Shown piece by piece: positions 1 to 5,477 of a stretch of DNA of 5,477 nucleotides. The notes beneath the pieces were generated by a model, which saw only the letters and a program-made list of their open reading frames with translations, was not told where the DNA came from and ran no database searches. The first letter of the stretch is position 1; the number at the start of each line of letters is the position of its first letter. A program made the translations under genes and the position numbers. The stretch comes from DALYJJ01 sp031969915 (GTDB taxonomy: Bacteria > Acidobacteriota > Terriglobia > Bryobacterales > Bryobacteraceae): contig DALYJJ010000247.1 in NCBI GenBank assembly GCA_031969915.1, forward strand, positions 1 through 5,477. The letters are read 5' to 3'.

Positions 1-658
1 CCCGCATCCCCGCCTCGGTGCGCAGCCGGCTCAGTTCATAGCCGGCGGCGAGCAATGTGATGGCAGGGGGAACGGCCAACAGCGGGACCAGGGCGGGCGC
101 CACTGCCGATCCCGCCGCGGCCCTCCCGGCGCGGCGTTCCAGGCGCATGTGGACAATCAGGATGGACACCGCGGCGTGGAAGGTCAGGCAAGCCCACAGC
201 AGCCACGCCCATTCCTCAATCGTGCCGAGCACGACCAGGCTCGCCAGCGGTCCGGTCAGGCCGAGACCCGCCGCACTCACCATCTGAAACAGGCGGGACC
301 GCTGGCGGTTCCGCAAGGTCACCCACACCGCGGCGGCGGTGAGCGCCGCGCCCGAGGCCAGGAACGCGAGCAACTCGCCGCGCGGCACGCCCGTCCAAAG
401 CCAGGCGCAGCAACCCAGCAGCAGCGCCGATTCTCCGGCGAGCCACCAGGCGGCGGCCTGCGACCGCGGATTGCGCACCCGCCACACCACAGCCTGACGG
501 GCCAGGACGGTCAACGGCTCTCGCATCAGAAACCCCAGCAACACCAGCCCGAGGGCGGGCACCAGCAGCCAGGTCCAACGCGCCGACAGAATCGCACCCG
601 CCACAAACGGCTGGAGCAGCAAGCCCCAGGCGCCATGCTCTCGCGGCGCCGGAATCAC
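1..658 (-). CDS. YwiC-like polytopic membrane protein (partial, C-terminus off the left edge)
   Basis: This reading frame has a GTG start, so it is easily missed; it is open to the left edge (219 complete codons visible). The N-terminus (V/M-IPAPREHGAWGLLLQP) carries the PxEHGAW signature at residues 4-11 that I associate with the YwiC-like family. An REPLTVLAR stretch follows at 46-54. The rest is strongly hydrophobic, with about seven likely membrane segments (roughly 11-25, 29-45, 73-89, 95-115, 129-146, 149-169, 187-206) separated by short Arg-rich loops. The family has no firmly established biochemical role, so none is assigned beyond an inner-membrane location. The GTG at 656-658 overlaps the TGA of the upstream hydrolase gene in a GTGA arrangement, which argues for translational coupling; only a weak Shine-Dalgarno is visible before it. 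The visible part is close to full length for such proteins, so probably only a short tail is missing. Confidence 0.72.
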   Translation of the reverse strand, partial: MIPAPREHGAWGLLLQPFVAGAILSARWTWLLVPALGLVLLGFLMREPLTVLARQAVVWRVRNPRSQAAAWWLAGESALLLGCCAWLWTGVPRGELLAFLASGAALTAAAVWVTLRNRQRSRLFQMVSAAGLGLTGPLASLVVLGTIEEWAWLLWACLTFHAAVSILIVHMRLERRAGRAAAGSAVAPALVPLLAVPPAITLLAAGYELSRLRTEAGMR

Positions 659-1701
659 GGCAGGTAGCGGTCCCGCTGCGCCAGGAACTCGAACACGACG
701 CGGTGATACGGGCTGAACTCGGGGTCGGGGATGCCCGAGGGGGGAACCGCGGCGCTGCCCGCGCCGGTCTGAAACATGTCGTGGTGATAGACGACGTAGC
801 CACCCTGCCGCCACACGTTCCAGATCTGCAGGACGTGGTCGAAGGGCGAGGTACGCTCACGCGGGCCGCCGAAATTGGGCGTACCGTTGCGGGCGGGTTC
901 ATCGTCCACCACCGGCTTGCGGTATCGCTTGAGCAGATACGAGATCTCGGCCGGCCCCACGATCCACGGCTTCCCGGCGCCTTGCCGGGAGGTGTGGGGC
1001 GAGAGAAAATCCATCAGCCGCGTCTCTTCCGCGCCCGCCGTCAGCACGCCGGCCACGCCCGGCGAACTGGTGACGATGCGCTCGGGGTCGATGGCCTTCA
1101 CGATCTTGACGCTCTCCACGGTGCGATGAGAGAACTCGTTCCAAATCTGAAAAACCACGTGGCGATGCGGCTTCAACCTGCGATGAGAGAACTCGTTCCA
1201 AATCTGAAAAACCACGTGGCGATGCGGCTTCAACCTGCGTGTCAGGGCCTCTACCGCGGCATCGGAATCGGCATCGGAGAGCCGGATGCCGTCGCGCCAG
1301 CTCTCCTGGCAGAACAACACCAACTCCACCACCGTCCCCGTCCTCGCGGCCGTGGCCAGGATTGCGTCCAGCACCGCCGCGCGCTCCTCCCTCAGCCGCC
1401 CGCCGTCGCCGTAGAGCGTGCACGTGGGGCAGGCGTCGACGAAGCCACGCTTGTTATCCCATTGCGCCCAGACCCGGATGACGTTCACTCCGTAGCGGGA
1501 GAACTTCTCGAGCCACGCACGCCGCGTCTCCTCATTGCGGTTGAATTCGGCGTTGTAGACGGCGTTGAAGAAACTCACGCCGGTGAAGGGGAACGGTTTG
1601 CCATCGAGTGTGAACCCCGTATCGCGAATGGAAAGCACGGGGCTCTGGCCGCGAGCGGAGAAGCAGAAAAGCGCGAGTGCGAGGGCGATTCGGGTGGGCA
1701 T
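655..1701 (-). CDS. Secreted clan-A (GH5-like) glycoside hydrolase with an internal 19-residue duplication
   Basis: The 348-residue protein begins with a signal peptide (Arg at residue 4, hydrophobic 5-14, likely cleavage near ARGQ-S at 16-20), so it should act in the periplasm or outside. A (beta/alpha)8 hydrolase fold is indicated by an N-terminal segment FTLDGKPFPFTGVSFFN (30-46), GVNVIRVWAQWD (71-82), a VVFQIWNE strand holding the expected acid/base Glu, and KPVVDDEP (262-269) holding the likely nucleophile Glu268. The substrate cannot be read from sequence; a beta-glucan or mannan is plausible for GH5-like enzymes. Oddly, residues 155-173 are repeated exactly as 174-192, giving two WNE motifs (Glu170 and Glu189); without the repeat the protein would be 329 aa. 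The extra strand may break the barrel. The ATG at 1699-1701 is preceded by GAGGG. The YwiC-like gene follows with a 4-nt overlap. The exact GH family is uncertain. Confidence 0.8.
   Translation of the reverse strand: MPTRIALALALFCFSARGQSPVLSIRDTGFTLDGKPFPFTGVSFFNAVYNAEFNRNEETRRAWLEKFSRYGVNVIRVWAQWDNKRGFVDACPTCTLYGDGGRLREERAAVLDAILATAARTGTVVELVLFCQESWRDGIRLSDADSDAAVEALTRRLKPHRHVVFQIWNEFSHRRLKPHRHVVFQIWNEFSHRTVESVKIVKAIDPERIVTSSPGVAGVLTAGAEETRLMDFLSPHTSRQGAGKPWIVGPAEISYLLKRYRKPVVDDEPARNGTPNFGGPRERTSPFDHVLQIWNVWRQGGYVVYHHDMFQTGAGSAAVPPSGIPDPEFSPYHRVVFEFLAQRDRYLP
1122..1239. repeat. Perfect 57-bp tandem duplication within the hydrolase gene
   Basis: The 57-bp unit at 1124-1180 is repeated without a single change at 1181-1237. 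Four more matching bases (TGCG at 1122-1125, 1179-1182 and 1236-1239) mark the copy boundaries, consistent with slippage or recombination at a 4-bp microhomology. Fifty-seven bases equal 19 codons, so the hydrolase frame is kept. Each copy contains the palindrome CCACGTGG (1155-1162 and 1212-1219) and encodes the catalytic VVFQIWNE strand. Absence of synonymous differences shows the event is recent, or is an assembly artefact. Confidence 0.97.
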
Positions 1702-1705
1702 TCTG

Positions 1706-1710
1706 CCCTC
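1706..1710 (-). promoter_or_regulatory. Ribosome binding site of the hydrolase gene
   Basis: On the minus strand GAGGG lies 4 nt before the ATG at 1699-1701 (5 nt if GAGG is counted as the core). Spacing is slightly short but workable, and it supports the chosen start just ahead of the signal peptide. Confidence 0.6.
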
Positions 1711-1744
1711 AGGGTACTACTGCCGGAAACGATCGGCGCCCGGC

Positions 1745-1803
1745 GAAGAAAAATGGGCGGCGCGCCGGCGTATACAGGGAGCCATCGCCGGTGTGCCGCC
1801 CAT
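1745..1803 (-). terminator. Terminator-like hairpin in the leader of the minus-strand hydrolase operon
   Basis: Read on the minus strand, the arm at 1803-1786 pairs with the arm at 1770-1753 (9 perfect pairs, then two A-C mismatches flanking one pair, then 6 perfect pairs) around a 15-nt loop. It is followed directly by TTTTTCTTC (1753-1745). This is the layout of an intrinsic terminator. It sits about 44 nt upstream of the hydrolase start codon, so it would act as a leader terminator or attenuator for transcripts starting between about 1803 and 1900. No minus-strand gene precedes it in the window, because the region to its right is the divergent ntrY. It may instead function as the plus-strand RNA hairpin described in a separate entry. 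Confidence 0.4.
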
Positions 1804-1879
1804 CCAGTTGGGGGTCTGCTGAGATACGCGCGAACGCCGCGCGAAAAGGGTCAGCCGGGGGCCGCGTGGTTCCCTGTAT
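1753..1879 (+). promoter_or_regulatory. Candidate structured 5' leader RNA of ntrYX (hairpin plus loop-to-tail pairing)
   Basis: As plus-strand RNA, 1753-1770 pairs with 1786-1803 in 18 uninterrupted pairs, two of them G-U (1762/1794, 1764/1792). The 15-nt loop (1771-1785) is complementary over 14 positions to 1866-1879, with two G-U pairs (1781/1870, 1785/1866) and the perfect core ATACAGGGA/TCCCTGTAT. Between these lie a GCTGA/TCAGC helix (1818-1822 with 1851-1855) enclosing a CGCGCG/CGCGCG hairpin (1827-1832 with 1838-1843, loop AACGC). The loop-tail pairing ends 7 nt before the ntrY Shine-Dalgarno, so folding could affect translation. All pairings were found by eye. Whether the region is transcribed toward ntrY is not known, since no clear promoter is visible. 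The full 14-bp loop helix cannot form sterically at the same time as the whole hairpin, so a partial pseudoknot or a switch is more likely. It matches no riboswitch class I recognise. Confidence 0.35.
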
Positions 1880-1886
1880 TCTGTTT

Positions 1887-1891
1887 AAGGA
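1887..1891 (+). promoter_or_regulatory. Ribosome binding site of ntrY
   Basis: AAGGA lies 9 nt before the ATG at 1901. It fixes the start immediately before the first hydrophobic segment. A second purine run, AAAGG at 1891-1895, is too close to the ATG to be the better site. Confidence 0.65.
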
Positions 1892-1900
1892 AAGGCCAGC

Positions 1901-3973
1901 ATGCGCCGCAAAGTCACATTTGGCGTGGGCGTCATCCTATTCATCGCGGTCCTCACGCTGTTCGTGTGGCAAGGCTCCTTCCACTTCGGCGACTACGATC
2001 CGATCACGCCCGAGCAGCGCTATGTCTTCTGGGCGATCTCGACGGTCGTCTTCCTGCTGACGGTGGCGATCGGCTTCATGCTGTTCCGGACCTTCGTGAA
2101 GCTCTACATCGAGCGCAGCCGCCGCGCCGAGGGATCGAAGATCCGGACGAAGCTGGTCGCGGGCGCCATCGCCCTGAGCTTTCTGCCGGTCTTCTTTCTG
2201 GTGATCTGGAGCGTCGAGGTGCTCAACAGGAACCTCGACAAATGGTTTGCCACGCCCGCCGCGGGCATCCGAGACACGCTCGAAAAGACCGCCCAGGAGC
2301 TGAAGACCGACACTCGTGACCGTGCGCGAGCCCTCGCCGGCTGGCTGGCCCACTTGCCGGAGACGCAGACCTACTATCTGACCGGCGGCCGGGATAACAA
2401 CACGTTTGACCGCCTCTGCCAGGAGAATCGCGTGGCCGCCGCCTGGATCCGCAAGCCCGATGGCGCCATAGCGCCCCTGTGCGGCGCGCCGGAACAGAAA
2501 GACGGCGGCGTGGAAGCGGGCCTTGCGCTGCCCGCTCCTCTCCAAGGCGAACTCCTGGTCCGCACCCCCATCGCCGTGAACCTCGCCGCCCAGCAGAAGG
2601 AGATCGACCGCCGGGTACACGATTTCGACCAACTCTCCCTGGACAAGAAATCCACCCGCGCCTTCTATCTCCAGCTCCTGCTGCTGATCACCCTGTTCGT
2701 GCTCTTTGTGGCCACGTGGCTGGCCATCTTCCTGGCCCGCCAGATCTCGGTGCCCATCACCGCGCTGCTCGACGCCGCCCGGGAGGTCCGCCGCGGCAAC
2801 CTCGCGCATCGCGTGCAAGTGGATGCGATGGACGAAATGGCTACCCTGGTGCGCGCCTTCAATGAGATGACCGAGGAGTTGGGGGCCAACTCGCGCGAAC
2901 TCGAGCGCCGCCGCCGATTCACCGAAGCGATTCTGGAGAGCATCCCCACGGGCGTCATCTCACTCGATTCGGACGGACGCATCCGGCGCGTGAACCGCGC
3001 CCTGAAGCAGATGTTCTCCGAAGAGCAGGTGGCGCTGGCCAACCGCCTGCGCGATCTCTTTTCCGACGAAGACGCGGCGGAGATCGAATATCTGATGAAG
3101 CGCGCGCGCCGCACGGGCATCGCCTCCAATCAATTCGAACTGCGCTCGCGCGACGGCCGAACGCAGCATTTCGCGGTCACCGTCTCGGCTCTGGACGCCA
3201 AGCCCGCCAGCGGCTTCGTGCTCGTGCTCGAAGACACCACGGACCTGCTGCACGCGCAGAAAGCGATGGCGTGGCGCGAAGTGGCGCGCCGCATCGCCCA
3301 CGAGATCAAGAACCCGCTCACGCCGATTGTGCTCTGCGCCCAGCGCATCTCGCGCCACCTGGACCGCTCCGGGCTGGGCGAAGACTCGACGCGCGTGCTG
3401 CGTGAATGCGCGCGCACGATCAACGCCGAGGTCGACTCGCTGCAAACCCTGGTGGACGAGTTCTCGCAGTTCGCGCGCTTCCCGGCCGCCCAACCGGCGC
3501 CCGCCGATCTGAACGACGTCGTCGAGTCCGCGCTCGCCGTTTTCGCGGGCCGCCTGGAGGGCATTGAGATCCGCAAGGAACTGGCCGCCAACCTGCCCCC
3601 CGTCGCGCTCGACCGGGAACAGTTCAAACGGGTGATCGTGAACCTGGTCGACAACGCGGCCGAAGCGATGCAGCAGTCCCTGGTCCGCCGCCTCTATGTC
3701 GCCACCCACCTGCCCACTCCCGACGTCGTGGAACTCACCGTAGCGGATACCGGCCCCGGTGTTTCCGCGGAGGACCGCGAGAAGCTGTTCCTGCCGTACT
3801 TCTCCACCAAGAAGCGCGGCACGGGCCTGGGCCTGGCGATTGTGAGCCACATCCTGGGAGAACATAACGCTCAGATCCGCGTCGAGTCGAACGCCCCCGG
3901 CGGGGCGCGCTTCGTGGTGGAACTGACGCCTGTGACCATTGCCGAGGGACGGCCCTCGGAGGTATCCGCATGA
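1901..3973 (+). CDS. ntrY: NtrY-type transmembrane sensor histidine kinase
   Basis: This 690-residue inner-membrane kinase should autophosphorylate on His467 and pass the phosphate to the adjacent NtrX. Layout: membrane segments at about 7-23, 43-63 and 84-105; an extracytoplasmic sensor region at about 106-255; a fourth segment at 256-278; HAMP 279-332 (P285, DEM at 311-313); PAS about 338-448 (ILESIPTGVISLD at 344-356); HisKA with the H-box AWREVARRIAHEIKNPLTPI (457-476); and HATPase with N-box NLVDNAAEAM (581-590), G1 DTGPG (616-620), F-box YFSTKKR (633-639) and G2 GTGLGLAI (640-647). The H-box, and the segment from RTKLV to DKWF (82-115), are close to what I know of NtrY. In proteobacteria NtrY/NtrX is linked to nitrogen, redox and envelope responses; the ligand here is unknown. 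Two cysteines (173 and 194) lie in the sensor region. Its TGA overlaps the ntrX ATG by 4 nt. All catalytic motifs are intact. Confidence 0.9.
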   Translation: MRRKVTFGVGVILFIAVLTLFVWQGSFHFGDYDPITPEQRYVFWAISTVVFLLTVAIGFMLFRTFVKLYIERSRRAEGSKIRTKLVAGAIALSFLPVFFLVIWSVEVLNRNLDKWFATPAAGIRDTLEKTAQELKTDTRDRARALAGWLAHLPETQTYYLTGGRDNNTFDRLCQENRVAAAWIRKPDGAIAPLCGAPEQKDGGVEAGLALPAPLQGELLVRTPIAVNLAAQQKEIDRRVHDFDQLSLDKKSTRAFYLQLLLLITLFVLFVATWLAIFLARQISVPITALLDAAREVRRGNLAHRVQVDAMDEMATLVRAFNEMTEELGANSRELERRRRFTEAILESIPTGVISLDSDGRIRRVNRALKQMFSEEQVALANRLRDLFSDEDAAEIEYLMKRARRTGIASNQFELRSRDGRTQHFAVTVSALDAKPASGFVLVLEDTTDLLHAQKAMAWREVARRIAHEIKNPLTPIVLCAQRISRHLDRSGLGEDSTRVLRECARTINAEVDSLQTLVDEFSQFARFPAAQPAPADLNDVVESALAVFAGRLEGIEIRKELAANLPPVALDREQFKRVIVNLVDNAAEAMQQSLVRRLYVATHLPTPDVVELTVADTGPGVSAEDREKLFLPYFSTKKRGTGLGLAIVSHILGEHNAQIRVESNAPGGARFVVELTPVTIAEGRPSEVSA
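3958..3962 (+). promoter_or_regulatory. Ribosome binding site of ntrX inside the 3' end of ntrY
   Basis: GGAGG lies 7 nt before the ATG at 3970 and within the last codons of ntrY. With the ATGA stop/start overlap it supports coupled translation of kinase and regulator, and it decides the start that gives an intact receiver domain. Confidence 0.75.
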
Positions 3974-5337
3974 AGACCGGCCGCGTCCTGATCGTCGACG
4001 ACGAACCCAACATCCGCCAATCGCTCACGGGCGTGCTGGAAGACGAGGGTTTCGACGTCACCAGTTGCGAGGATGGAGAAGCGTGCCTGGAGGAGATCCG
4101 CCGCCGCGTTTACGACGTGGTGCTGCTGGACATCTGGCTTCCCGGCATGGACGGTATCGAAACACTCAGCCTGATCCACGAACTCCCCTTTGACGAGCAG
4201 CCCGCCGTGGTGATGATCTCCGGACACGGCTCAGTGGAAGCCGCGGTCCGGGCCACGAAGCTGGGCGCGTTCGATTTTCTCGAGAAGCCGCTGACCATCG
4301 AGAAGGTCACCGTCGTGGTCAAGAACGCCGTTCACCAGCGGCGCATGGAGCTGGAACTCCAACGGCTGAAGCAGGACGGCGCCCACCGCCCGGTGATCAT
4401 CGGCGAGAGCGTGCCGATGAAAGCACTCCGCCAACAGATGAAGCTGATGGCCGCCACCAACGGCCGCGTCCTCATCTTCGGCGAGAGCGGCACGGGCAAG
4501 GAGTTGGTGGCGCGCGCCATTCACCTGAGCAGCGGGCGAGCCTCGGAGGCCTTCGTGGAGGTGAACTGCGCGGCGATCCCCGAGGAGCTGATCGAAAGCG
4601 AGCTGTTCGGCCACCGCAAGGGCTCCTTCACCGGAGCGAGCGACGACAAGGTCGGGAAGTTCCAGAAAGCCGACGCGGGCACGCTGTTCCTGGACGAGGT
4701 CGGCGACATGAGCCTGAAGACGCAGGCCAAAGTGCTGCGCGCCCTCGAAGAGCAGCGCTTCGAACCGGTCGGAGCCCACGATTCCGTGCAGGTGGACGTG
4801 CGAGTGGTGGCCGCCACCAACAAGAACCTGGAGGACGAGATTGAGCGGGGTAATTTCCGCGAAGATCTTTTTTATCGCCTCAACGTCATCCCCTTCTACA
4901 TGCCTCCGCTGCGCGATCGCATCGAGGACATTTCGCTGCTCGCCGATTTCTTCCTGAAGGAGTTCACACGGAATTACGCCCGCAAGCCGAAGGAGCTCAC
5001 CGCGGAAGCCTACCGTGTGCTGGAGGAGTACTCCTGGCCGGGCAACGTACGCGAGCTGAGGAACCTGATGGAGCGCATCGTGATCATGAATCCCCAGATC
5101 CGCGTGGACGCGCGCCATATCCCCCTGGCGCCGGGCCGGCGTTCGCCGGACCGCGCGGCGGATCGCTTCGGGAGCTTGCAGGAAGTGCGGGCGGCGGCGG
5201 AACGGGAGTACATTCTGAAGAAGCTGGAGGAGACCCACGGCAACATCACGCGCACCGCGGAGCTGTTGGGGCTGGAGCGCAGCAACCTCTACCGCAAAAT
5301 GAAAACTCTCGGCATCGCCCCCAAAGAACAGCTTTGA
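3970..5337 (+). CDS. ntrX: NtrX-type sigma-54-dependent response regulator
   Basis: This 455-residue cytoplasmic activator has the three domains of the NtrC/NtrX class. The receiver (about 4-120) has acidic residues Asp10/Asp11, phospho-acceptor Asp54 in LLDIWLPGMDG, Ser84 and Lys106 in EKP. The AAA+ sigma-54 interaction domain (about 142-372) has Walker A GESGTGKE (171-178), a GSFTGA loop (218-223) contacting sigma-54, Walker B GTLFLDEV (237-244), VRVVAATNKNLE (277-288), the Arg-finger region FREDLFYRL (296-304) and WPGNVREL (356-363). A Fis-type helix-turn-helix (about 415-449, ending SNLYRKMKTLGI) binds DNA. NtrX is chosen over NtrC because of the NtrY partner and the receiver/linker style. 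When phosphorylated by NtrY it should open sigma-54 promoters; targets are not visible here. The GAFTGA motif has Ser in place of the first Ala, which keeps the essential Phe and Thr. No clear terminator follows in the 37-bp gap at 5338-5374. Confidence 0.9.
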   Translation: MKTGRVLIVDDEPNIRQSLTGVLEDEGFDVTSCEDGEACLEEIRRRVYDVVLLDIWLPGMDGIETLSLIHELPFDEQPAVVMISGHGSVEAAVRATKLGAFDFLEKPLTIEKVTVVVKNAVHQRRMELELQRLKQDGAHRPVIIGESVPMKALRQQMKLMAATNGRVLIFGESGTGKELVARAIHLSSGRASEAFVEVNCAAIPEELIESELFGHRKGSFTGASDDKVGKFQKADAGTLFLDEVGDMSLKTQAKVLRALEEQRFEPVGAHDSVQVDVRVVAATNKNLEDEIERGNFREDLFYRLNVIPFYMPPLRDRIEDISLLADFFLKEFTRNYARKPKELTAEAYRVLEEYSWPGNVRELRNLMERIVIMNPQIRVDARHIPLAPGRRSPDRAADRFGSLQEVRAAAEREYILKKLEETHGNITRTAELLGLERSNLYRKMKTLGIAPKEQL

Positions 5338-5374
5338 GAGCGATGTCGAGAGTTCCTGGCCGGAGAGACAGACC

Positions 5375-5477
5375 CTAGATCTTGCGTTTCAGCCGGGCCG
5401 TCACCAGGGCGGCCATACCGACGCCCAGGTAGAGCGCGCCGGTGGCCGGTTCGGGCACCGCGCCGGGGTCGGGGTCC
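5375..5477 (-). CDS. PEP-CTERM sorting-domain protein (C-terminal fragment)
   Basis: Only the last 33 residues and the TAG stop (5375-5377) are inside the window; the frame is open to the right edge. The sequence reads DPDPGA-VPEPATGALYLGVG-MAALVTARLKRKI. It has the PEP-CTERM tripartite tail: the VPEP motif, a hydrophobic transmembrane stretch of about 18 residues, and a basic end (RLKRK). Proteins with this tail are exported by Sec and processed by an exosortase for release or surface/EPS association. The Asp-Pro repeat just before the motif looks like a low-complexity linker. The function of the body cannot be told. The gene converges on ntrX, separated by 37 bp. Confidence 0.85.
   Translation of the reverse strand, partial: DPDPGAVPEPATGALYLGVGMAALVTARLKRKI

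Noticed and set aside
216..902. 228-codon minus-strand frame spanning the hydrolase/YwiC junction
   Set aside because: It is out of frame with both well-supported minus-strand genes and shows only low-complexity Arg/Ala/Ser-rich sequence.
1808..1860. TPP riboswitch suggested by GGGGG...GCTGAGATA
   Set aside because: The CUGAGA-like box is there, but the other hallmarks of the THI element (AACCUGAU and the downstream UAAU/AGGGAA segments) are missing, and ntrY is not a thiamine gene.
1877..1882. TATTCT as a -10 box for ntrY
   Set aside because: No -35-like hexamer lies 16-18 bp upstream, and the implied start would fall on the Shine-Dalgarno.
703..2319. 538-codon open frame on the plus strand crossing the hydrolase gene, the intergenic region and the start of ntrY
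   Set aside because: It lies antisense to the hydrolase and out of frame with ntrY, has low-complexity Arg/Ala/Gly/Pro composition and no recognisable motif. It is a by-product of high GC.
4621..4638. GSFTGA instead of GAFTGA in NtrX as a sign of lost sigma-54 activation
   Set aside because: The Phe and Thr that contact sigma-54 are kept and Walker A/B are intact; Ser in the second position is a mild substitution.
4231..5238. 335-codon open frame antisense to ntrX (and a similar 301-codon frame at 2960-3865 antisense to ntrY)
   Set aside because: Both mirror strongly conserved coding regions on the other strand; composition is His/Arg/Gln/Leu rich with no domain signature.
5338..5374. Bidirectional terminator in the gap between ntrX and the PEP-CTERM gene
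   Set aside because: The 37 bp show no stem of useful length and no T-tract on either strand.

Overview
This is a GC-rich bacterial window with three complete genes and two genes cut by the window edges. The combination points to a Gram-negative, probably Acidobacteriota of the Bryobacterales/Solibacter type: an NtrY/NtrX-type sigma-54 two-component system, a PEP-CTERM sorting signal, a secreted clan-A glycoside hydrolase and a YwiC-like membrane protein. That placement is an inference from gene content; no phylogenetic marker is present.

Left part (1-1701, minus strand): a two-gene operon read leftwards. The first gene (655-1701) encodes a secreted GH5-like glycoside hydrolase. It overlaps by 4 nt (GTGA) a GTG-started YwiC-like polytopic membrane protein (1-658), which is nearly complete but runs off the left edge. 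The hydrolase gene carries a perfect, in-frame 57-bp tandem duplication (about 1122-1239) that duplicates the segment containing the catalytic WNE motif.

Divergent intergenic region (1702-1900): 199 bp with an unusual density of nested and long-range complementarity. There is an 18-bp hairpin (1753-1803). Its loop is complementary over 14 nt to the segment just upstream of the ntrY ribosome binding site (1866-1879). Two smaller nested helices lie between. All four non-Watson-Crick positions in the two main helices are G-U in plus-strand RNA, which suggests a structured ntrY leader. On the minus strand the same hairpin is followed by a T-tract and looks like a terminator in the leader of the hydrolase operon. 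I recognise no known riboswitch family.

Right part (1901-5337, plus strand): ntrY (membrane sensor histidine kinase, 690 aa) and ntrX (sigma-54-dependent response regulator, 455 aa) overlap by 4 nt (ATGA) and surely form one operon. NtrY should phosphorylate NtrX on Asp54, and NtrX should remodel sigma-54 RNA polymerase at its target promoters. Converging on ntrX after 37 bp is the C-terminal end of a PEP-CTERM protein (5375-5477, minus strand), an extracellular or surface-sorted protein whose body lies beyond the right edge.
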